Assembly: GCA_021162935.1 (NCBI GenBank)
Contig: JAGGXR010000029.1
Coordinates: 57,242 to 121,241 of the forward strand
Reading direction: 5' to 3'
Source of the DNA: Deltaproteobacteria bacterium
Lineage (GTDB): Bacteria; Myxococcota_A; Polyangia; HGW-17; SLPX01
Length of the DNA stretch: 64,000 bases
Shown piece by piece: positions 50,082 to 61,100 of this stretch (its first letter is position 1; the number at the start of each line of letters is the position of its first letter). The translations under genes and the position numbers were made by a program. Below the pieces are notes generated by a model. The model was given only the letters and a program-made list of their open reading frames with translations, ran no database searches and was not told the origin of the DNA.

Positions 50082-50396
50082 TCACCACGAGCGCCACTCC
50101 TCTTCTTGGTCGACGACGAGCACGTCGGTCTGACATGAGACCACCGGTGCCACGTAGAGATCTTCGACGAATCGTGTGACCTTGCGGATCACCGATTCAC
50201 CGTGGGATCGATCAGATGTGACATATGCAAAGCCAAGCTCGGCCTTTTGCCAAAGATCCTGACTCCCAACTTCTGCCGCGGAGATCTTGAATCGGGCTCG
50301 GACCCGGTCCAGGACCTTGCGCACTACCTGACGTTTCGCTTTCAGGGAATGACTTTCGGGAACGTACAACTCGACCTTGGCAACTGCGACCAGCAT
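50082..50396 (-). CDS. ylxP: DUF503 family protein YlxP
   Basis: The 104-residue product starts MLVAVAKVELYVPESHSLKA and continues KRQVVRKVLDRVRARF, the conserved DUF503 opening, then QKAELGFAYVTSD. YlxP lies between infB and rbfA in many bacteria, as here (26 and 40 bases apart), and has been linked to ribosome maturation in Bacillus (context-based). The ribosome binding site is weak, which suggests translation coupled to infB. Confidence 0.88.
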   Translation of the reverse strand: MLVAVAKVELYVPESHSLKAKRQVVRKVLDRVRARFKISAAEVGSQDLWQKAELGFAYVTSDRSHGESVIRKVTRFVEDLYVAPVVSCQTDVLVVDQEEEWRSW

Positions 50397-50422
50397 GCTT
50401 TTCGTTCGCAGAGCGGCTTGCC

Positions 50423-52987
50423 CTAGAGTTCGGGAGCCAGCTCCTCCACTTCGTACACTTCGATGATGTCGCCGACCTTGATGTCGTTGAAGTTTTCGAT
50501 GCTCAGACCACATTCGTAGTCCTTTTCGACTTCTCGAACATCTTCGGTGAAACGCTTCAGGGATCCGAGTTTCCCTTCGTAGATCTTCACGTTCTCCCGG
50601 TAGAGGCGTACTTTCGAAGAGCGCAGAATTTTGCCGCTTTGAACGAAGCAACCGGCTACGGTTCCAACCTTGGGAATGTTGAAGGTCTGGCGAATGTCGA
50701 TTTGTCCGACGACCTTTTCCCGTTGCTCTTTGGGAAGGAGGCCTCGCATGGCCTCTTTCATGTCATCGAGCAATTCGTAGATCACCGTATAGAGACGGAT
50801 TTCGACCTTCTCCTGCTCGGCGAGTTGCGCTGCCTTGCCCGCCGGTCGAACGTTGAACCCGATGATGAATGCTCCTGCCGCCTTGGCGAAGGTGACGTCG
50901 GTTTCGGTGATCCCGCCCACCCCGGACAGCATCACGACCGTCTTGACCTTGTCGGTGGACAGTTTCAAGACCGCTTCCTTGACAGCCTGGGCCGTGCCCT
51001 GGACATCTGCCTTGAGCACGATGCCCAGTTCGTGCTGCTCGCCGTCGCGGATCATCTCGGCAATACGCTCCAGCCGGATGGCGGACGCGCTGGTCTCAGC
51101 CAATTCCTTCTTGCGTTTTTCATCTCGTCGATGGGAGACGAGCTGCCGGGCCTTCTTTTCGTCTTTGAGGACGTAGAAAGCCTCACCCCCTTCAGGTACT
51201 CCATCCAAGCCCATGATCCGAATGGGTGTGGCCGGGCCCGCCTTGGCAAGCTTGTGGCCCCGTTCGTCGGTTATAGCACGAATTTTTCCATAAAATTCGC
51301 CTGCCACGACCACGTCTCCGCCTTGCAGCGTTCCGTCTTGTACGAGGATGGTCGTCACAGGTCCGCGAGCTCGGTCGAGCATGGCCTCGATGACCAGGCC
51401 TCTGCCCGGCTTTTTCGGGTTGGCCTTCAGCTCCAGGATTTCCGCTTGGAGCAGAATCGTGTCCAGGAGTTGGTCGATGCCCGTTCCGTTCGCTGCAGAG
51501 ACTTCGATCATGAGTGTGTCGCCGCCCCATTCCTCTGCCACGAGTCCAAATTCGGTTAGTTGCTGCCGCACCTTCTGCGGTTCGGCATCGGCCTTGTCGA
51601 TTTTGTTGATGGCAACGACAATGGGCACCTTGGCGCTTTGGGCATGTTGAATGGCCTCTTTGGTCTGAGGCATGATTCCATCGTCAGCAGCCACGACCAG
51701 AACCACGATATCGGTGCTCTGGGCTCCCCGGGCTCTCATTTGCGTGAAGGCCTCGTGTCCGGGAGTATCCAGAAACACGAGGGTGCCTTTGGGGGTCGCG
51801 ACCTTGTACGCTCCAATGTGCTGCGTGATCCCGCCGGCCTCGGACGCGGTGATGTCGCTGTGGCGGATCCGGTCCAACAAGGACGTCTTGCCGTGGTCGA
51901 CGTGGCCCATGATCGTGATGACTGGCGACCGTGGCTCGAGGTCCTCCGGATTGCTCTCCATCGTTTGGATGAGCGTTTCTTCTTGGAAGGCAACGTTTTC
52001 GATGTCGAATGAAAATTCTGCAGCCAACAGCGTTGCCGTGTCCTCGTCGAGGCTCGTGTTGATGGTGACGCCCTTCATTCCCATAGCCCACAGTTTTTTG
52101 AGTGCGTCGGTGGCCTTGATCCCCATTTGTCGGGCCATGTCCACGACGGATATGGCCCCCTCCATGCGAACGCGCCGTTTGTGTTCGGCGGGCGTCGTGA
52201 TGAGGGTCTGTTTGGCTTTCTTGGTCGTGACTTTTCGTCTGCCTTTTTGGTATTGCGTCCTTCCTGTGGGCTGCCGCCTCGTCCATTGGGGCCGTTCCCC
52301 CCGGGGACGATAGCCGGCTCTCGATTCTCCGAGGTCCGTAATGATGACCTTGGGGGTTTTGAACTGCGACAGTTCGATGCGGCGGCCCGTGGGGCCGAGT
52401 TTTTCTTCTTGGGACATGGCCGGCTGTTGCTGTTGGTCGCTGGCCTGCTCGGCGGGCGCCTCAGTCTGCTCTCCGCGTGCCTGGTCGACTGGGGGGGCTG
52501 CCGTCGATGCTTCTGTGGCCTCGACGGCCGGTTCCTGCTCCGTCTCCCGTTCGGACAAAGGCTGCGGGGCAGCAGCAGGCTTCACAACCTGGTCGGTGGC
52601 CGGGAGCGATTCAGTAGCCGTGACTTCCGCCTCGTCGGCATGCACGGTCGACTCTTTGGCCTGGTCCTCGCTTTGGACGTTTGGCTCGTGCTCCGGCTCA
52701 GCAGGCTTTGCTGCTTCTGGAGTCGGTGCCGCCGGAATGGTGGGTTTCGCCGTGGTCCATCGTTTGACCTTCGACCGTCGTCGGATGACTGTGCTGCCGA
52801 TCCGTTTCTCGACGGTCGACTCCTGGCGCTCTCGCTCCAGGGCGGCCTTGATGGCCTGGACCTCGTCTGAGGTCAAGGTGCTCATGTGGTTTTTCACCTG
52901 GATGCCAAGACTTTGAATCTTGGCAACGAGGTCCTTGTTGCTGAGGCCCATTTGGCGTGCAATTTCGTAGACCCGAAACTTCGGCAT
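50423..52987 (-). CDS. infB: Translation initiation factor IF-2
   Basis: IF-2 is the GTPase that places initiator tRNA on the 30S subunit. The 854-residue protein begins [20 protein letters not shown] (IF2-N domain). A long Ala/Pro/Glu-rich linker covers about 75-250, a second IF2-N segment is at about 277-335, and the G domain at about 354-520 has [17 protein letters not shown] and NKIDKAD. Domains II-IV complete it with a C-terminal fMet-tRNA-binding domain ending [11 protein letters not shown]. Confidence 0.97.
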   Translation of the reverse strand: MPKFRVYEIARQMGLSNKDLVAKIQSLGIQVKNHMSTLTSDEVQAIKAALERERQESTVEKRIGSTVIRRRSKVKRWTTAKPTIPAAPTPEAAKPAEPEHEPNVQSEDQAKESTVHADEAEVTATESLPATDQVVKPAAAPQPLSERETEQEPAVEATEASTAAPPVDQARGEQTEAPAEQASDQQQQPAMSQEEKLGPTGRRIELSQFKTPKVIITDLGESRAGYRPRGERPQWTRRQPTGRTQYQKGRRKVTTKKAKQTLITTPAEHKRRVRMEGAISVVDMARQMGIKATDALKKLWAMGMKGVTINTSLDEDTATLLAAEFSFDIENVAFQEETLIQTMESNPEDLEPRSPVITIMGHVDHGKTSLLDRIRHSDITASEAGGITQHIGAYKVATPKGTLVFLDTPGHEAFTQMRARGAQSTDIVVLVVAADDGIMPQTKEAIQHAQSAKVPIVVAINKIDKADAEPQKVRQQLTEFGLVAEEWGGDTLMIEVSAANGTGIDQLLDTILLQAEILELKANPKKPGRGLVIEAMLDRARGPVTTILVQDGTLQGGDVVVAGEFYGKIRAITDERGHKLAKAGPATPIRIMGLDGVPEGGEAFYVLKDEKKARQLVSHRRDEKRKKELAETSASAIRLERIAEMIRDGEQHELGIVLKADVQGTAQAVKEAVLKLSTDKVKTVVMLSGVGGITETDVTFAKAAGAFIIGFNVRPAGKAAQLAEQEKVEIRLYTVIYELLDDMKEAMRGLLPKEQREKVVGQIDIRQTFNIPKVGTVAGCFVQSGKILRSSKVRLYRENVKIYEGKLGSLKRFTEDVREVEKDYECGLSIENFNDIKVGDIIEVYEVEELAPEL

Positions 52988-53082
52988 CTCTTTTTTACTC
53001 CGAGCACGAATCCATGCGGCATCCTTGGCGACGCGCGCACCTATGTGTTGCCGGTTATCCCTTTACGGTCAAGTCAAAATCA

Positions 53083-53457
53083 TCAATTCAAAGCCCTTTG
53101 AGCGGGCGTCGAAGTCATTTTCAGCGCTTTGAGTGCAGAGCTGATTCGTTTCTGCGCGAGCGATTTCGGAGCGCTCACAAGCAGAGTGGCCCTGCGCCGT
53201 TCCAGAATGCCTTGCACGCGCTCAGCCATGAAATCCGCCATTTTAGGGAGCGCAATGTCCCCAAGCTTCCGTTGCAGGGAACGCTTTTTCCAGGCCTTCC
53301 TGAAGCAGGCGGCGTTGGGGCACAAGTACGCACCTCGCCCATTGCTTCGGCGCAAGGAAAGTCGCACGTCGCCCTCTGTGGTTCTTTCGAACCGCAGCAG
53401 CACGGCTTGGGGCCGCTTTGCTCCGCAGCCCACACATGTGCGGATCGGGTCACTCAT
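53083..53457 (-). CDS. ylxR: DUF448 family RNA-binding protein YlxR (RNase P modulator family)
   Basis: The 124-residue protein starts [20 protein letters not shown], with the family's CxGC motif, and has the [20 protein letters not shown] segment typical of the YlxR fold. Its ATG overlaps the end of nusA by 8 bases, so it is translated with nusA. The C-terminal 45 residues look like an L7Ae-like extension ([20 protein letters not shown]). Confidence 0.9.
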   Translation of the reverse strand: MSDPIRTCVGCGAKRPQAVLLRFERTTEGDVRLSLRRSNGRGAYLCPNAACFRKAWKKRSLQRKLGDIALPKMADFMAERVQGILERRRATLLVSAPKSLAQKRISSALKALKMTSTPAQRALN

Positions 53458-55192
53458 CAGCGACCGTGTCGTCTCCCTGGGAAGCATCTTCGCCGTCCGA
53501 TTTTTCGACGGTCGATGTCCCTGATTCCTGCTCCGCCGTTTCGTCTTCGGCGTCGCTCTGCATTTCGTCGTCGGTGTCATCTGTATCTTCGTCCTCGGCA
53601 AAGCCGTCGGAGCCCATGTCGAGCATCTGGCTTTCTTCGAGGATTCGCTTTTGAGCCACGTACATGCTGACCTGATGTTTGACCTGTCGCAGGGTGGTCA
53701 GGTCGATCCCGGACTGTCTTGCCAATCGATCCAAATCAGTCGCAGCGTCGATGTCTTCGACGGTTTCATATTTGGTATCCAGGAAGGCTCTGGCCACGGC
53801 TTCGTCCATGCCGGGGATACTCAGGATCTCCTCGAAGCTCTCTTCCCGTCGCTGCAGCCTTTCCTGCTCCGCTCGTTCCAGTGCCGCTTGGGCGGCAAGA
53901 GCGATCTGTTTTGCTGCTTCTAGTCCACCGAGACCTGGCACGTTCGCCAATTCTTCTGGGTTGGCGGCTGCGATTTCCTCCGCGCTGCGCCAACCGAGAC
54001 GGAACATGGTTTCCGCCATGTCCGGAGTAATTCCTTCGATGGTCGCCATGGATTTCTTGGCGCGTTCTTCCATTTCCTGAACTTTGGATTCGGAGTGGAT
54101 ATCGATACGCCAACCGGTAAGCTGTGACGCCAGGCGAACGTTTTGGCCCTTCTTGCCGATGGCAAGAGAAAGCTTGTCATCGGGCACCACGAGTTCCATG
54201 GTGTGGTTCTCTGCATCGATGAGTACGCGAAGTACCTCGGCCGGCGCGATGGCGTTGCACACGAATCGGGCGGGATCTTCTTCGTAGGGAACGATGTCGA
54301 TCTTTTCGCCGTGGAGTTCCTGGACCACGGACTGTACCCGCGATCCACGCATGCCGACACAAGCCCCTACCGGGTCCACGTCCCGATCCCTGGATGAGAC
54401 GGCGATTTTGGATCGGGCGCCGGGCTCCCGGGCGCTGGACTCGATGCGGACGATGCCTTCGTAAATCTCGGGGACCTCGGTCTCGAAGAGTTTTTCCAGT
54501 AGTCCTTTGTGGCTTCGTGACAGGATGATCTGCGGCCCTCGTGAGGCTCGATCGATGTCCAGGACATAGGCGACGATGCGGTCGCCCGCGCGGTACGTTT
54601 CGCGGGGCACTTGCTCCTTGATGGGCAAGATGGCCTCGGCTCGGCCGAGATCGACGATGATGTTGCCCCGCTCGAAGCGTCGCACGATCCCCATGATCAA
54701 CTCGCCCTGTCGGTCCTTATATTCATTATAGATGTTCTCCCGCTCAGCCTCGCGGACCCGTTGGATGATGACCTGTTTGGCGGTTTGGGCTGCGATGCGC
54801 CCGAAACTTTTTCGGAAGGTTTTGAGGTCCAGGAGTTCCCCGAATTTTTCGTCCTGAGCCCGTGCTTCGTCACGGTCCTCTGGGCGATAGAAAATCTGGA
54901 ACAGCAACTCGTCACCCACAGCGGCATCCAGGCCGTGCTCCTCGGCCAGGGTCAGCGCAATCTGCCGATCCAGCTCTGGTTCTTCATTCGGAGGAATGAC
55001 CTCCAGGATGAGAAACAGATCCACGGACCCGGTCTGTTCATTGTATCGAGCCTCCATCTCCCGGTGCTGGCCGAAGGTTCTCTTCGCCGCACTCAAGATG
55101 GCCTGTTCGAGGGTTTCCACGAGGATACTCTTGTCGATACCCTTGTCTTTGCCTACCTGGTCGAGCACAACATTGAGGTTTGCTTGCTCCAT
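53450..55192 (-). CDS. nusA: Transcription termination/antitermination factor NusA
   Basis: NusA binds RNA polymerase and regulates pausing and termination. The 580-residue protein has the N-domain ([20 protein letters not shown]), S1 domain at about 135-200 ([20 protein letters not shown]), KH1 with [20 protein letters not shown] and KH2 with [20 protein letters not shown]. Helix-hairpin-helix AR-like repeats at about 360-470 follow, and a very acidic tail (about 520-580) rich in Asp and Glu. The tail is longer than in E. coli. Confidence 0.97.
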   Translation of the reverse strand: MEQANLNVVLDQVGKDKGIDKSILVETLEQAILSAAKRTFGQHREMEARYNEQTGSVDLFLILEVIPPNEEPELDRQIALTLAEEHGLDAAVGDELLFQIFYRPEDRDEARAQDEKFGELLDLKTFRKSFGRIAAQTAKQVIIQRVREAERENIYNEYKDRQGELIMGIVRRFERGNIIVDLGRAEAILPIKEQVPRETYRAGDRIVAYVLDIDRASRGPQIILSRSHKGLLEKLFETEVPEIYEGIVRIESSAREPGARSKIAVSSRDRDVDPVGACVGMRGSRVQSVVQELHGEKIDIVPYEEDPARFVCNAIAPAEVLRVLIDAENHTMELVVPDDKLSLAIGKKGQNVRLASQLTGWRIDIHSESKVQEMEERAKKSMATIEGITPDMAETMFRLGWRSAEEIAAANPEELANVPGLGGLEAAKQIALAAQAALERAEQERLQRREESFEEILSIPGMDEAVARAFLDTKYETVEDIDAATDLDRLARQSGIDLTTLRQVKHQVSMYVAQKRILEESQMLDMGSDGFAEDEDTDDTDDEMQSDAEDETAEQESGTSTVEKSDGEDASQGDDTVADE

Positions 55193-55216
55193 CTCGTTCC
55201 TCGTTGCAAAGCGGCG

Positions 55217-55690
55217 TTACGCAGGAAACTGCGGCACCAAATTTGCCTTGTCGATGTTCGAAAACGGAAGCCGACATTCGGCTCCATCCACGTTGAGCAC
55301 CACGTCGTCGTCGGTGACGTCCACAATGGTGCCGGTATATCGCTTGCGCTGATCCTGTTCTGTCCTTTTGAGTTTGATGCGTGTTTTTTGACCCACGTAT
55401 CGCTTGAAGTGTTCGGGCCGTACGAGCGGTCTGTCCAAGCCTGGGGACGACACTTCGAGCCGGTAGGCGTGATGGATCACGTCGTGAGCATCGAGCAGTG
55501 CGCTTGCCTGACGGCTGACTCTGGTACAGTCCTCGAGCGTGACCGCGGAGTCGGGACGATCGATATAGAGGCGCAGCACGGCAGGGCCCTGTTGGCTTTG
55601 CCATTCGACCAGGATGAGTTCCATCCCGAATGATTCGACGGTCGGGCGGCAGATTGCCTCCACTTCTTTCATTACCTTTCGATCCGCCAT
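55217..55690 (-). CDS. rimP: Ribosome maturation factor RimP
   Basis: RimP assists 30S assembly. The 157-residue product begins MADRKVMKEVEAICRPTVES and shows the conserved ELILVEWQSQ, LRLYIDRPD, DCTRVSRQASALLD and LEVSSPGLDRPL. The C-terminal SH3-like part ends ECRLPFSNIDKANLV. A TTG at 55702 is an alternative start. It is the first gene of the operon and lies 23 bases after an intrinsic terminator-like element. Confidence 0.95.
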   Translation of the reverse strand: MADRKVMKEVEAICRPTVESFGMELILVEWQSQQGPAVLRLYIDRPDSAVTLEDCTRVSRQASALLDAHDVIHHAYRLEVSSPGLDRPLVRPEHFKRYVGQKTRIKLKRTEQDQRKRYTGTIVDVTDDDVVLNVDGAECRLPFSNIDKANLVPQFPA

Positions 55691-55713
55691 GATCCTATCC
55701 AACAGCTCGCATC

Positions 55714-55750
55714 AAAAAAAAAGCGGGTCTCCGTTTAGGGCCCACTTTTT
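55714..55750 (-). terminator. Intrinsic terminator/attenuator just upstream of rimP
   Basis: On the minus strand AAAAAGTGGG (from 55750) can pair with CCCGCTTTTT, followed by an uninterrupted run of nine T (55722-55714). The stem includes one G-T wobble that would be a mismatch in the opposite direction, so it is oriented to stop minus-strand transcripts. It may end an upstream transcript or act as a leader attenuator of the rimP-nusA-infB operon. Confidence 0.65.
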
Positions 55751-55923
55751 CCTACTGCCCAGAATTTGAGGCTGTTTTTAGCAGTGACCCTGCCAAAACG
55801 CAACCCCTTACGATGGGTTTTTTTGAACCACGGCCAGGAGACGAAAATGTAGTGGTGTGCGAGATTCAAGATGTCGAGATCATATCGATCCGCATAGGTG
55901 GTCACCGCCTCGAAGGCTCGCAC
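55735..55923 (-). pseudogene. Orphan reading frame ending in the terminator, possible gene remnant
   Basis: Its TAA stop falls inside the loop of the terminator, a common arrangement for real genes. The first usable start (GTG) gives 62 residues with TTYADRYDLDILNLAHHYIF and SWPWFKKTHRKG. The frame stays open upstream to about 56120 (IAKFCKAKNHEIQLRLVIPF) with no ATG, GTG or TTG. It could be a decayed or frameshifted gene. No family recognised; this may be non-coding. Confidence 0.25.
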
Positions 55924-56090
55924 GAATGTACGGTCCTTGATTGTTTGAAAAGGTATGACCAGACGGAGTTGGATCTCGTGGTTTTTCGCCTTGCAGAATT
56001 TGGCGATACCATCTCTGCGTTCAGGCGCAGGAGTCTGGCAAAGAGTGCTCTTCGAGGCGTTGCATGGCTGCGCTGCATCGACGGTGACGG

Positions 56091-56119
56091 TTGACAGACG
56101 ATGACCACCGAACTATGTG
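56091..56119 (+). promoter_or_regulatory. Promoter candidate for the ABC-F gene
   Basis: A perfect -35 box TTGACA (56091-56096) is followed after 17 bases by TATGTG (56114-56119), a weak -10. The predicted leader is about 47 bases. Confidence 0.4.
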
Positions 56120-56172
56120 GGTACGACTCGTGTCGGTCACTGATTTTCTGTGTACGACGGTGTTTAAGGGCC

Positions 56173-58137
56173 ATGCTGATTCAACTTCAAGACGTTTCTT
56201 TTTCCTATGGCGGTCAGACCATTTTGCGACAGGCGACCTGGCAGGTCAACCCACAGGAGCGGATTGGTCTGGTGGGGCCGAACGGTTGCGGTAAGTCCAC
56301 GGTGCTCAGCCTGCTTGCCCGACAGGTCAAGCCACACGGAGGGAGCGTGGCTGTGGCGCGTGGGCGCCGGATTGGCTATTTGCCGCAGGACCAATCGATG
56401 GATCTATCCGGGTCCTTGAGAGACAGTCTTTTGGAGCCGTTTGCGGATGTGCTGGCTCTACGCACAGAGTTGAACCAGCTCGAGCAGCGGATTACCGATG
56501 GCGATCACGACCTTTCGTTGTTGGATCGAGCCGGATCGATACGTCATCGGTATGAGGATCAGGGCGGCTACACTCTGGCGAGTCGGATCGAGGCACTCAT
56601 TTCCGAGTTGGGCTTTCTCCGTCAGGATCTCGACAGGCCCATGACATCCTTTTCGGGGGGGGAACGGAGCCGCATCGCCCTGGCCAAAGTGCTCATTCAG
56701 GAACCCGACCTCATTCTGCTCGACGAACCCACGAATCATCTGGATATCGAAAGCACGGAACGTTTGGAGGGCAGGTTGGCGGCCTATCCGGGCGCTGTGG
56801 TGGTCGTTTCGCACGATCGAGCGTTCTTGAATGCTGTGTGCACGTCGATCGTGGAACTCGTCGATGGTGCCATCGAACAATTTTCCGGAAATTTCGATCG
56901 GTACCGTACCCTTCGCGCGCAACGAGTGGAGGCCTTGCAGCGATTCATCGCCAAACAAAAGGCGCAGATTGCGAAGATCGAAGACTACGTGGCACGCAAC
57001 ACGGCGGGGCAGAAGGCGCGGCAGGCCAGGAGCAAGAAGCATATTTTGGATCGTCTCGATCGGATCGAGGTGCCCCAAGACCCCTGGGTCAAAGCTGAGG
57101 ATCTTCGATTGCGGTTCATTCTGCCCGAGCTGCCAGGCGGCAAGGACGTGATCCTCGCAGAAGATTTGGCTGTGGGTTACGACGAGTCCCTGGTCGAAGG
57201 GTTCACGTTGTCCGTCTATCGTGGGGATCGGGTCGGGATCGTTGGGCCCAACGGAACGGGAAAGTCCACCCTGCTTCGTGTCTTGGTGGGTCGGGCCGAA
57301 CCCTTGGCGGGCACGATCCGCTTCGGCCACCGCTTGAGTATTGGGTATTTCGATCAGAATCGAAGCGACTTGAATCCAAACAACGATCTCGTGGACGAAA
57401 TTCGGCGCGCACGTGGCGAGATCTCTACGGATGCGGCTCGAGATATTCTTGGTGCCCTACGTTTTTCAGGCGACGATGTGTTTCGACCCGTGTCGAGTCT
57501 TTCCGGTGGTGAACAGAACCGGCTCGCCCTGGGAAAGCTTTCGTTGTTGCCTTGGTCGCTCTTGGCGCTCGATGAGCCCACGAATCATCTCGACATTCCG
57601 GCGAGACAGGCTTTGGAACGGTCCCTGGTCGAGTACCGAGGGACCCTGCTCGTGGTGAGCCATGATCGGTATTTTTTGGATCGCCTCGTCACCAAGCTCG
57701 TGGTTCTGACTCCCGGTCGACCGATTCAGGTGTATTGGGGAAACTATTCGGAGTACCGACGTTCTCAGGTTGCTGGTGGCCTGAGGGTGGATCGGCGGGA
57801 GGCTCGTCAGGGAGGCGAAGAAGCCAAAGACGAGCGGCTCGCTGGATATCGTGCCCGCAAGGAACATAAACGGGTGGTCGAACGGCTCGCGCGTCGTTGC
57901 GGAGACCTGGAATTCAGGATTTCCGAGATAGAGCGGGAGATTGAGCATTTGGATGCGCGTATCGGAGCGCAGGGCATCGTCTGGGCCGATTTGGAGGAAT
58001 TGGTTGGAGGACGGACGAAACTCCAGTCGGAACTCGAAGAAAAGCTGGCTACTTGGGAGCGGCTTTCGACAGAACTGGAACGGTTGTCACAGTTGGGTCC
58101 GGAGGGCGAGGGGACCCCAACGGAATCTACTGATTGA
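56173..58137 (+). CDS. ABC-F family ATPase (Uup/YdiF-like)
   Basis: ABC-F proteins act on ribosomes rather than as transporters. The ATG at 56173 (AAGGG upstream) gives 654 residues with two ABC domains. Domain 1 has Walker A GPNGCGKST, signature FSGGERSRIALAK and Walker B LILLDEPTNHLD; domain 2 has GPNGTGKST, SLSGGEQNRLALGK and LLALDEPTNHLD. The two are joined by a charged linker at about 245-320. A C-terminal coiled coil at about 555-645 (FRISEIEREIEHLDARIG) resembles Uup. No arm insertion as in EttA. Ribosome rescue or quality control is likely; antibiotic protection is possible but not indicated. Confidence 0.9.
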   Translation: MLIQLQDVSFSYGGQTILRQATWQVNPQERIGLVGPNGCGKSTVLSLLARQVKPHGGSVAVARGRRIGYLPQDQSMDLSGSLRDSLLEPFADVLALRTELNQLEQRITDGDHDLSLLDRAGSIRHRYEDQGGYTLASRIEALISELGFLRQDLDRPMTSFSGGERSRIALAKVLIQEPDLILLDEPTNHLDIESTERLEGRLAAYPGAVVVVSHDRAFLNAVCTSIVELVDGAIEQFSGNFDRYRTLRAQRVEALQRFIAKQKAQIAKIEDYVARNTAGQKARQARSKKHILDRLDRIEVPQDPWVKAEDLRLRFILPELPGGKDVILAEDLAVGYDESLVEGFTLSVYRGDRVGIVGPNGTGKSTLLRVLVGRAEPLAGTIRFGHRLSIGYFDQNRSDLNPNNDLVDEIRRARGEISTDAARDILGALRFSGDDVFRPVSSLSGGEQNRLALGKLSLLPWSLLALDEPTNHLDIPARQALERSLVEYRGTLLVVSHDRYFLDRLVTKLVVLTPGRPIQVYWGNYSEYRRSQVAGGLRVDRREARQGGEEAKDERLAGYRARKEHKRVVERLARRCGDLEFRISEIEREIEHLDARIGAQGIVWADLEELVGGRTKLQSELEEKLATWERLSTELERLSQLGPEGEGTPTESTD

Positions 58138-61100
58138 GACGGGCCTGGAGCTGTCTGATTTTTTTCAGGATGGCTTTTTTTTGAGGCCATTTGGGCCGAA
58201 GTTCGAGGAATCGTACATAATCTGAAATGGCATCGGCGAACTTGCCCTGTTTCTGCAGCCCCCATGCATGGATCAACAGAGCCTGCGGTTTCTTGATGGT
58301 TGGCTGCATCAGAGGTCGCAGGATGGCGTTGCCTGCATCGAATTGGTTTTCGACGAAGTACACCCGGGCTAGGTCCAGGCGGGCGTCGGGGTAGTCTTCC
58401 GGCTGGCGTTCTTTGATGGCCACGGCAAGCTCCTGCTTCGCCAGATCATTTTGGTTGAGCTTGATGGCGGCGCGACCCATGATCAGATGGGCGAACGCCA
58501 TGGGTTCTCCGTAGCGAGTCAAGATCTGCTTGGTCTGGTCGATCACCTGCTGCCACTGTTGTTGCTTGGCGGCCATGATGGGTTTTCGCAGGACCTGCTC
58601 CATGATGGCATGGGACACCTGCCCCACGTTGGGGAATTTGTGCAGGCGGCCTTTGATGATAAACATCGCAAATCGCAATTCCTTGAGGGCCTCTACAACC
58701 TTGCGTTGTCGCGCCAAAATGTACGCCTTCATTCGATGGGTGTCGTAGTAGTATCGGTCGTACGACATGGATCGATCCAGGGCCTTGATGGATCGCCCCA
58801 GACGTGTTCGACGGCATTCAGCCCGGTCCGCAGCCGGTTTGGTGCGGCAGTATCGTAGGGACCAATAGTACAACACGGCCAGATGGCTGTAGGCGCTTTC
58901 GGGATTCGTGTTGTTCTTGGTTCCGTATCGGGCGTATCTGATGGCTTCGTCCATGACCTGATTCCCCAGATCCGTGGGCAGGGCGTTGGGCTGGCGCACG
59001 AAGGCCTGCAATGCCTTGGAATATTGGCGCGGCAGGAATCCCATGAAACGGAAGTGTCTGGTTCCCTTTCGTCCGTATCGTCGCACCTTTTTGAGGAGCG
59101 CCTTCATTTTGTTCGTTTCCTTGATTTCTAGTTCTCTGAGATGAAGGAGCTGGGTGTGGAGCTTTTGCTTGTCTCCTCGGCCCGATCGGAGAGCGACGGC
59201 GACGCGGTGCGCGGCATTCGTGATTTGGTCGATGCGGCGACCGGTCGTGCGACCAGCCAGACGAGCGAAGCCCTTGGCTCGAAATAGATTCCAGTCGGCC
59301 TGGAGGTGCCAATAGGCGTAGGTGCCGGCCAGGGCGACCAGTACCGCGAGGACGACGCCCTGCACGGCCCGAATGAAGCGGCTGGTTTTTTTCGACGATT
59401 GCCCGTCCGCCCCAGCGAAGGCGGCGGGTGTCCAGAGGGCGAGGAGCCAGACGCCGTCGATGACAGTGGCGAACAGCCAGCGGAAGGGGTCCTTTCCGGC
59501 TGCTTTGGCCAGTTCATTCGACCAGATTGACGGCACGGCGACGAGGAGCCAGACGATGCTGTAGCTTGCAGCCAGTCCGATCCAGGCACGATTCGGCCGC
59601 CAGGCGAACCGCCGCGCTTCTGGGGCGAACAGCGCTGGCAGCACGATCGCCCAGAAAATGAGAGGAGTGGCCCCGAGCCATAGTTTGGTGGGAAAGTGAC
59701 GCTGCACGGCGACCACGAAGGGGATCATGGTCACCACGAACAACAGGGCTAGGGCGATTGTGACCCCTGGGGGGATTGGCTCGGGCCGAGGCGCACGACG
59801 AGCGGTCTTGGGGGCCGCCGCCTTGTCACTTTGTGTCTTTTTTTTCTGTTTGTCGTTCTTTTTTTGATCGGCCTTGCCCGATTTTCGAGTCTTGAGTGCC
59901 TTGGTTACTTTCCCTTGTGCTGGATTTTCGTCCGGCTTTTCCTGTGATGTCTGTACGGCAGCACCTTCGACCTTGGGTGCTGTCATGACCTTGAGGCTTT
60001 GGGCCATGGCCACAAGGAGATAGAAGGTCATGCCCGTCGGGATGATGTCGTAGTTGACGAGGTTATGGACCAGGTAGCCCACCAGGGACGCGGTGACTCC
60101 GCAGACAAGCAGCCCGATGGTTTGATTCATGGCCTGTTTGCGAGCGATGAGTAGGGTCCACAGAGTCAGGAGTACGACAGCCAGGAACGTCGTCAGTCCG
60201 ACGATGCCGTTCGATGATAATTCGTACATAATGACGTCATGGGGATTGCGCCAGTTCACCCTTGGATCATTTTGGGCTAGGTCGACGGACTTGTACGGCA
60301 AAAACGCGACTCGGAAGACCTCGATGCCGCATCCTTTGTACCAGATCTTCGGAATCATCTTGGTGGCCGTGTCCCGCCAGATGATACTGCGGCCCTCGTT
60401 TTTGAAGTGGAGGCGCAACTGCTTGTGGCGGATTTCTTTGCCCACCGCGGTGCCCCACAGGGCTCCAACGCCGATCAGGACGACGATGCCGATGGCGCCC
60501 AGGGCGGCGGCCTTGATTCCTGCGGACCAATGCCTCCATCTCGTGGCGATTTGGGCCCAGGCCACCAGAATGGCGGCCCACAGGACTCCTAGGGCCGCCA
60601 TGGTGTGCATGTCGTGGGTGAATTTTTTCACGTAGGTGCGATGGACCTGGTCGAGTCGGGCTTGAGAGGCCCCCTTGACGATTTTTTTGGTGAGGTGCAG
60701 GATTGCCTGTTGTGCCCAGTCCATTTGAAAGGCGATGAGCAATCCGAGCGTGATCAGGACGACGCCAGCGCCCCAAAGAACGGTTCTCGTTCGAACGCGT
60801 TTGGCGTCTTCTTCTCGGATTCGGGTGAGCAAAAAGAAGATGGTCATGGCGGTTGTCAGGCCGAGCCAGGCACCCCGCGTCCGTGTGTAGGCGACGGCGA
60901 TGAGGCCCATGGCCGTTGCCAAACCGGACAGGACGGCGGCGCCCCGGTTTTTTTCGATGAGCATCAACGAAAATCCTGCGAAGAAGACGGCCAGGAGCCA
61001 ATTGCCCAAGAAGTCCGGGTTGCCGAGCACGCCGGGCGCCCGAAACCCACGGACGCCGGGCAACTCATGAAAGGATTGGACGGAGACAGCGATGGCCACC

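Noticed and set aside
55813..56094. 93-codon plus-strand frame before the ABC-F gene
   Set aside because: No ribosome binding site, no recognisable protein, and the promoter-like TTGACA lies inside its 3' end; a minus-strand frame covers the same DNA.
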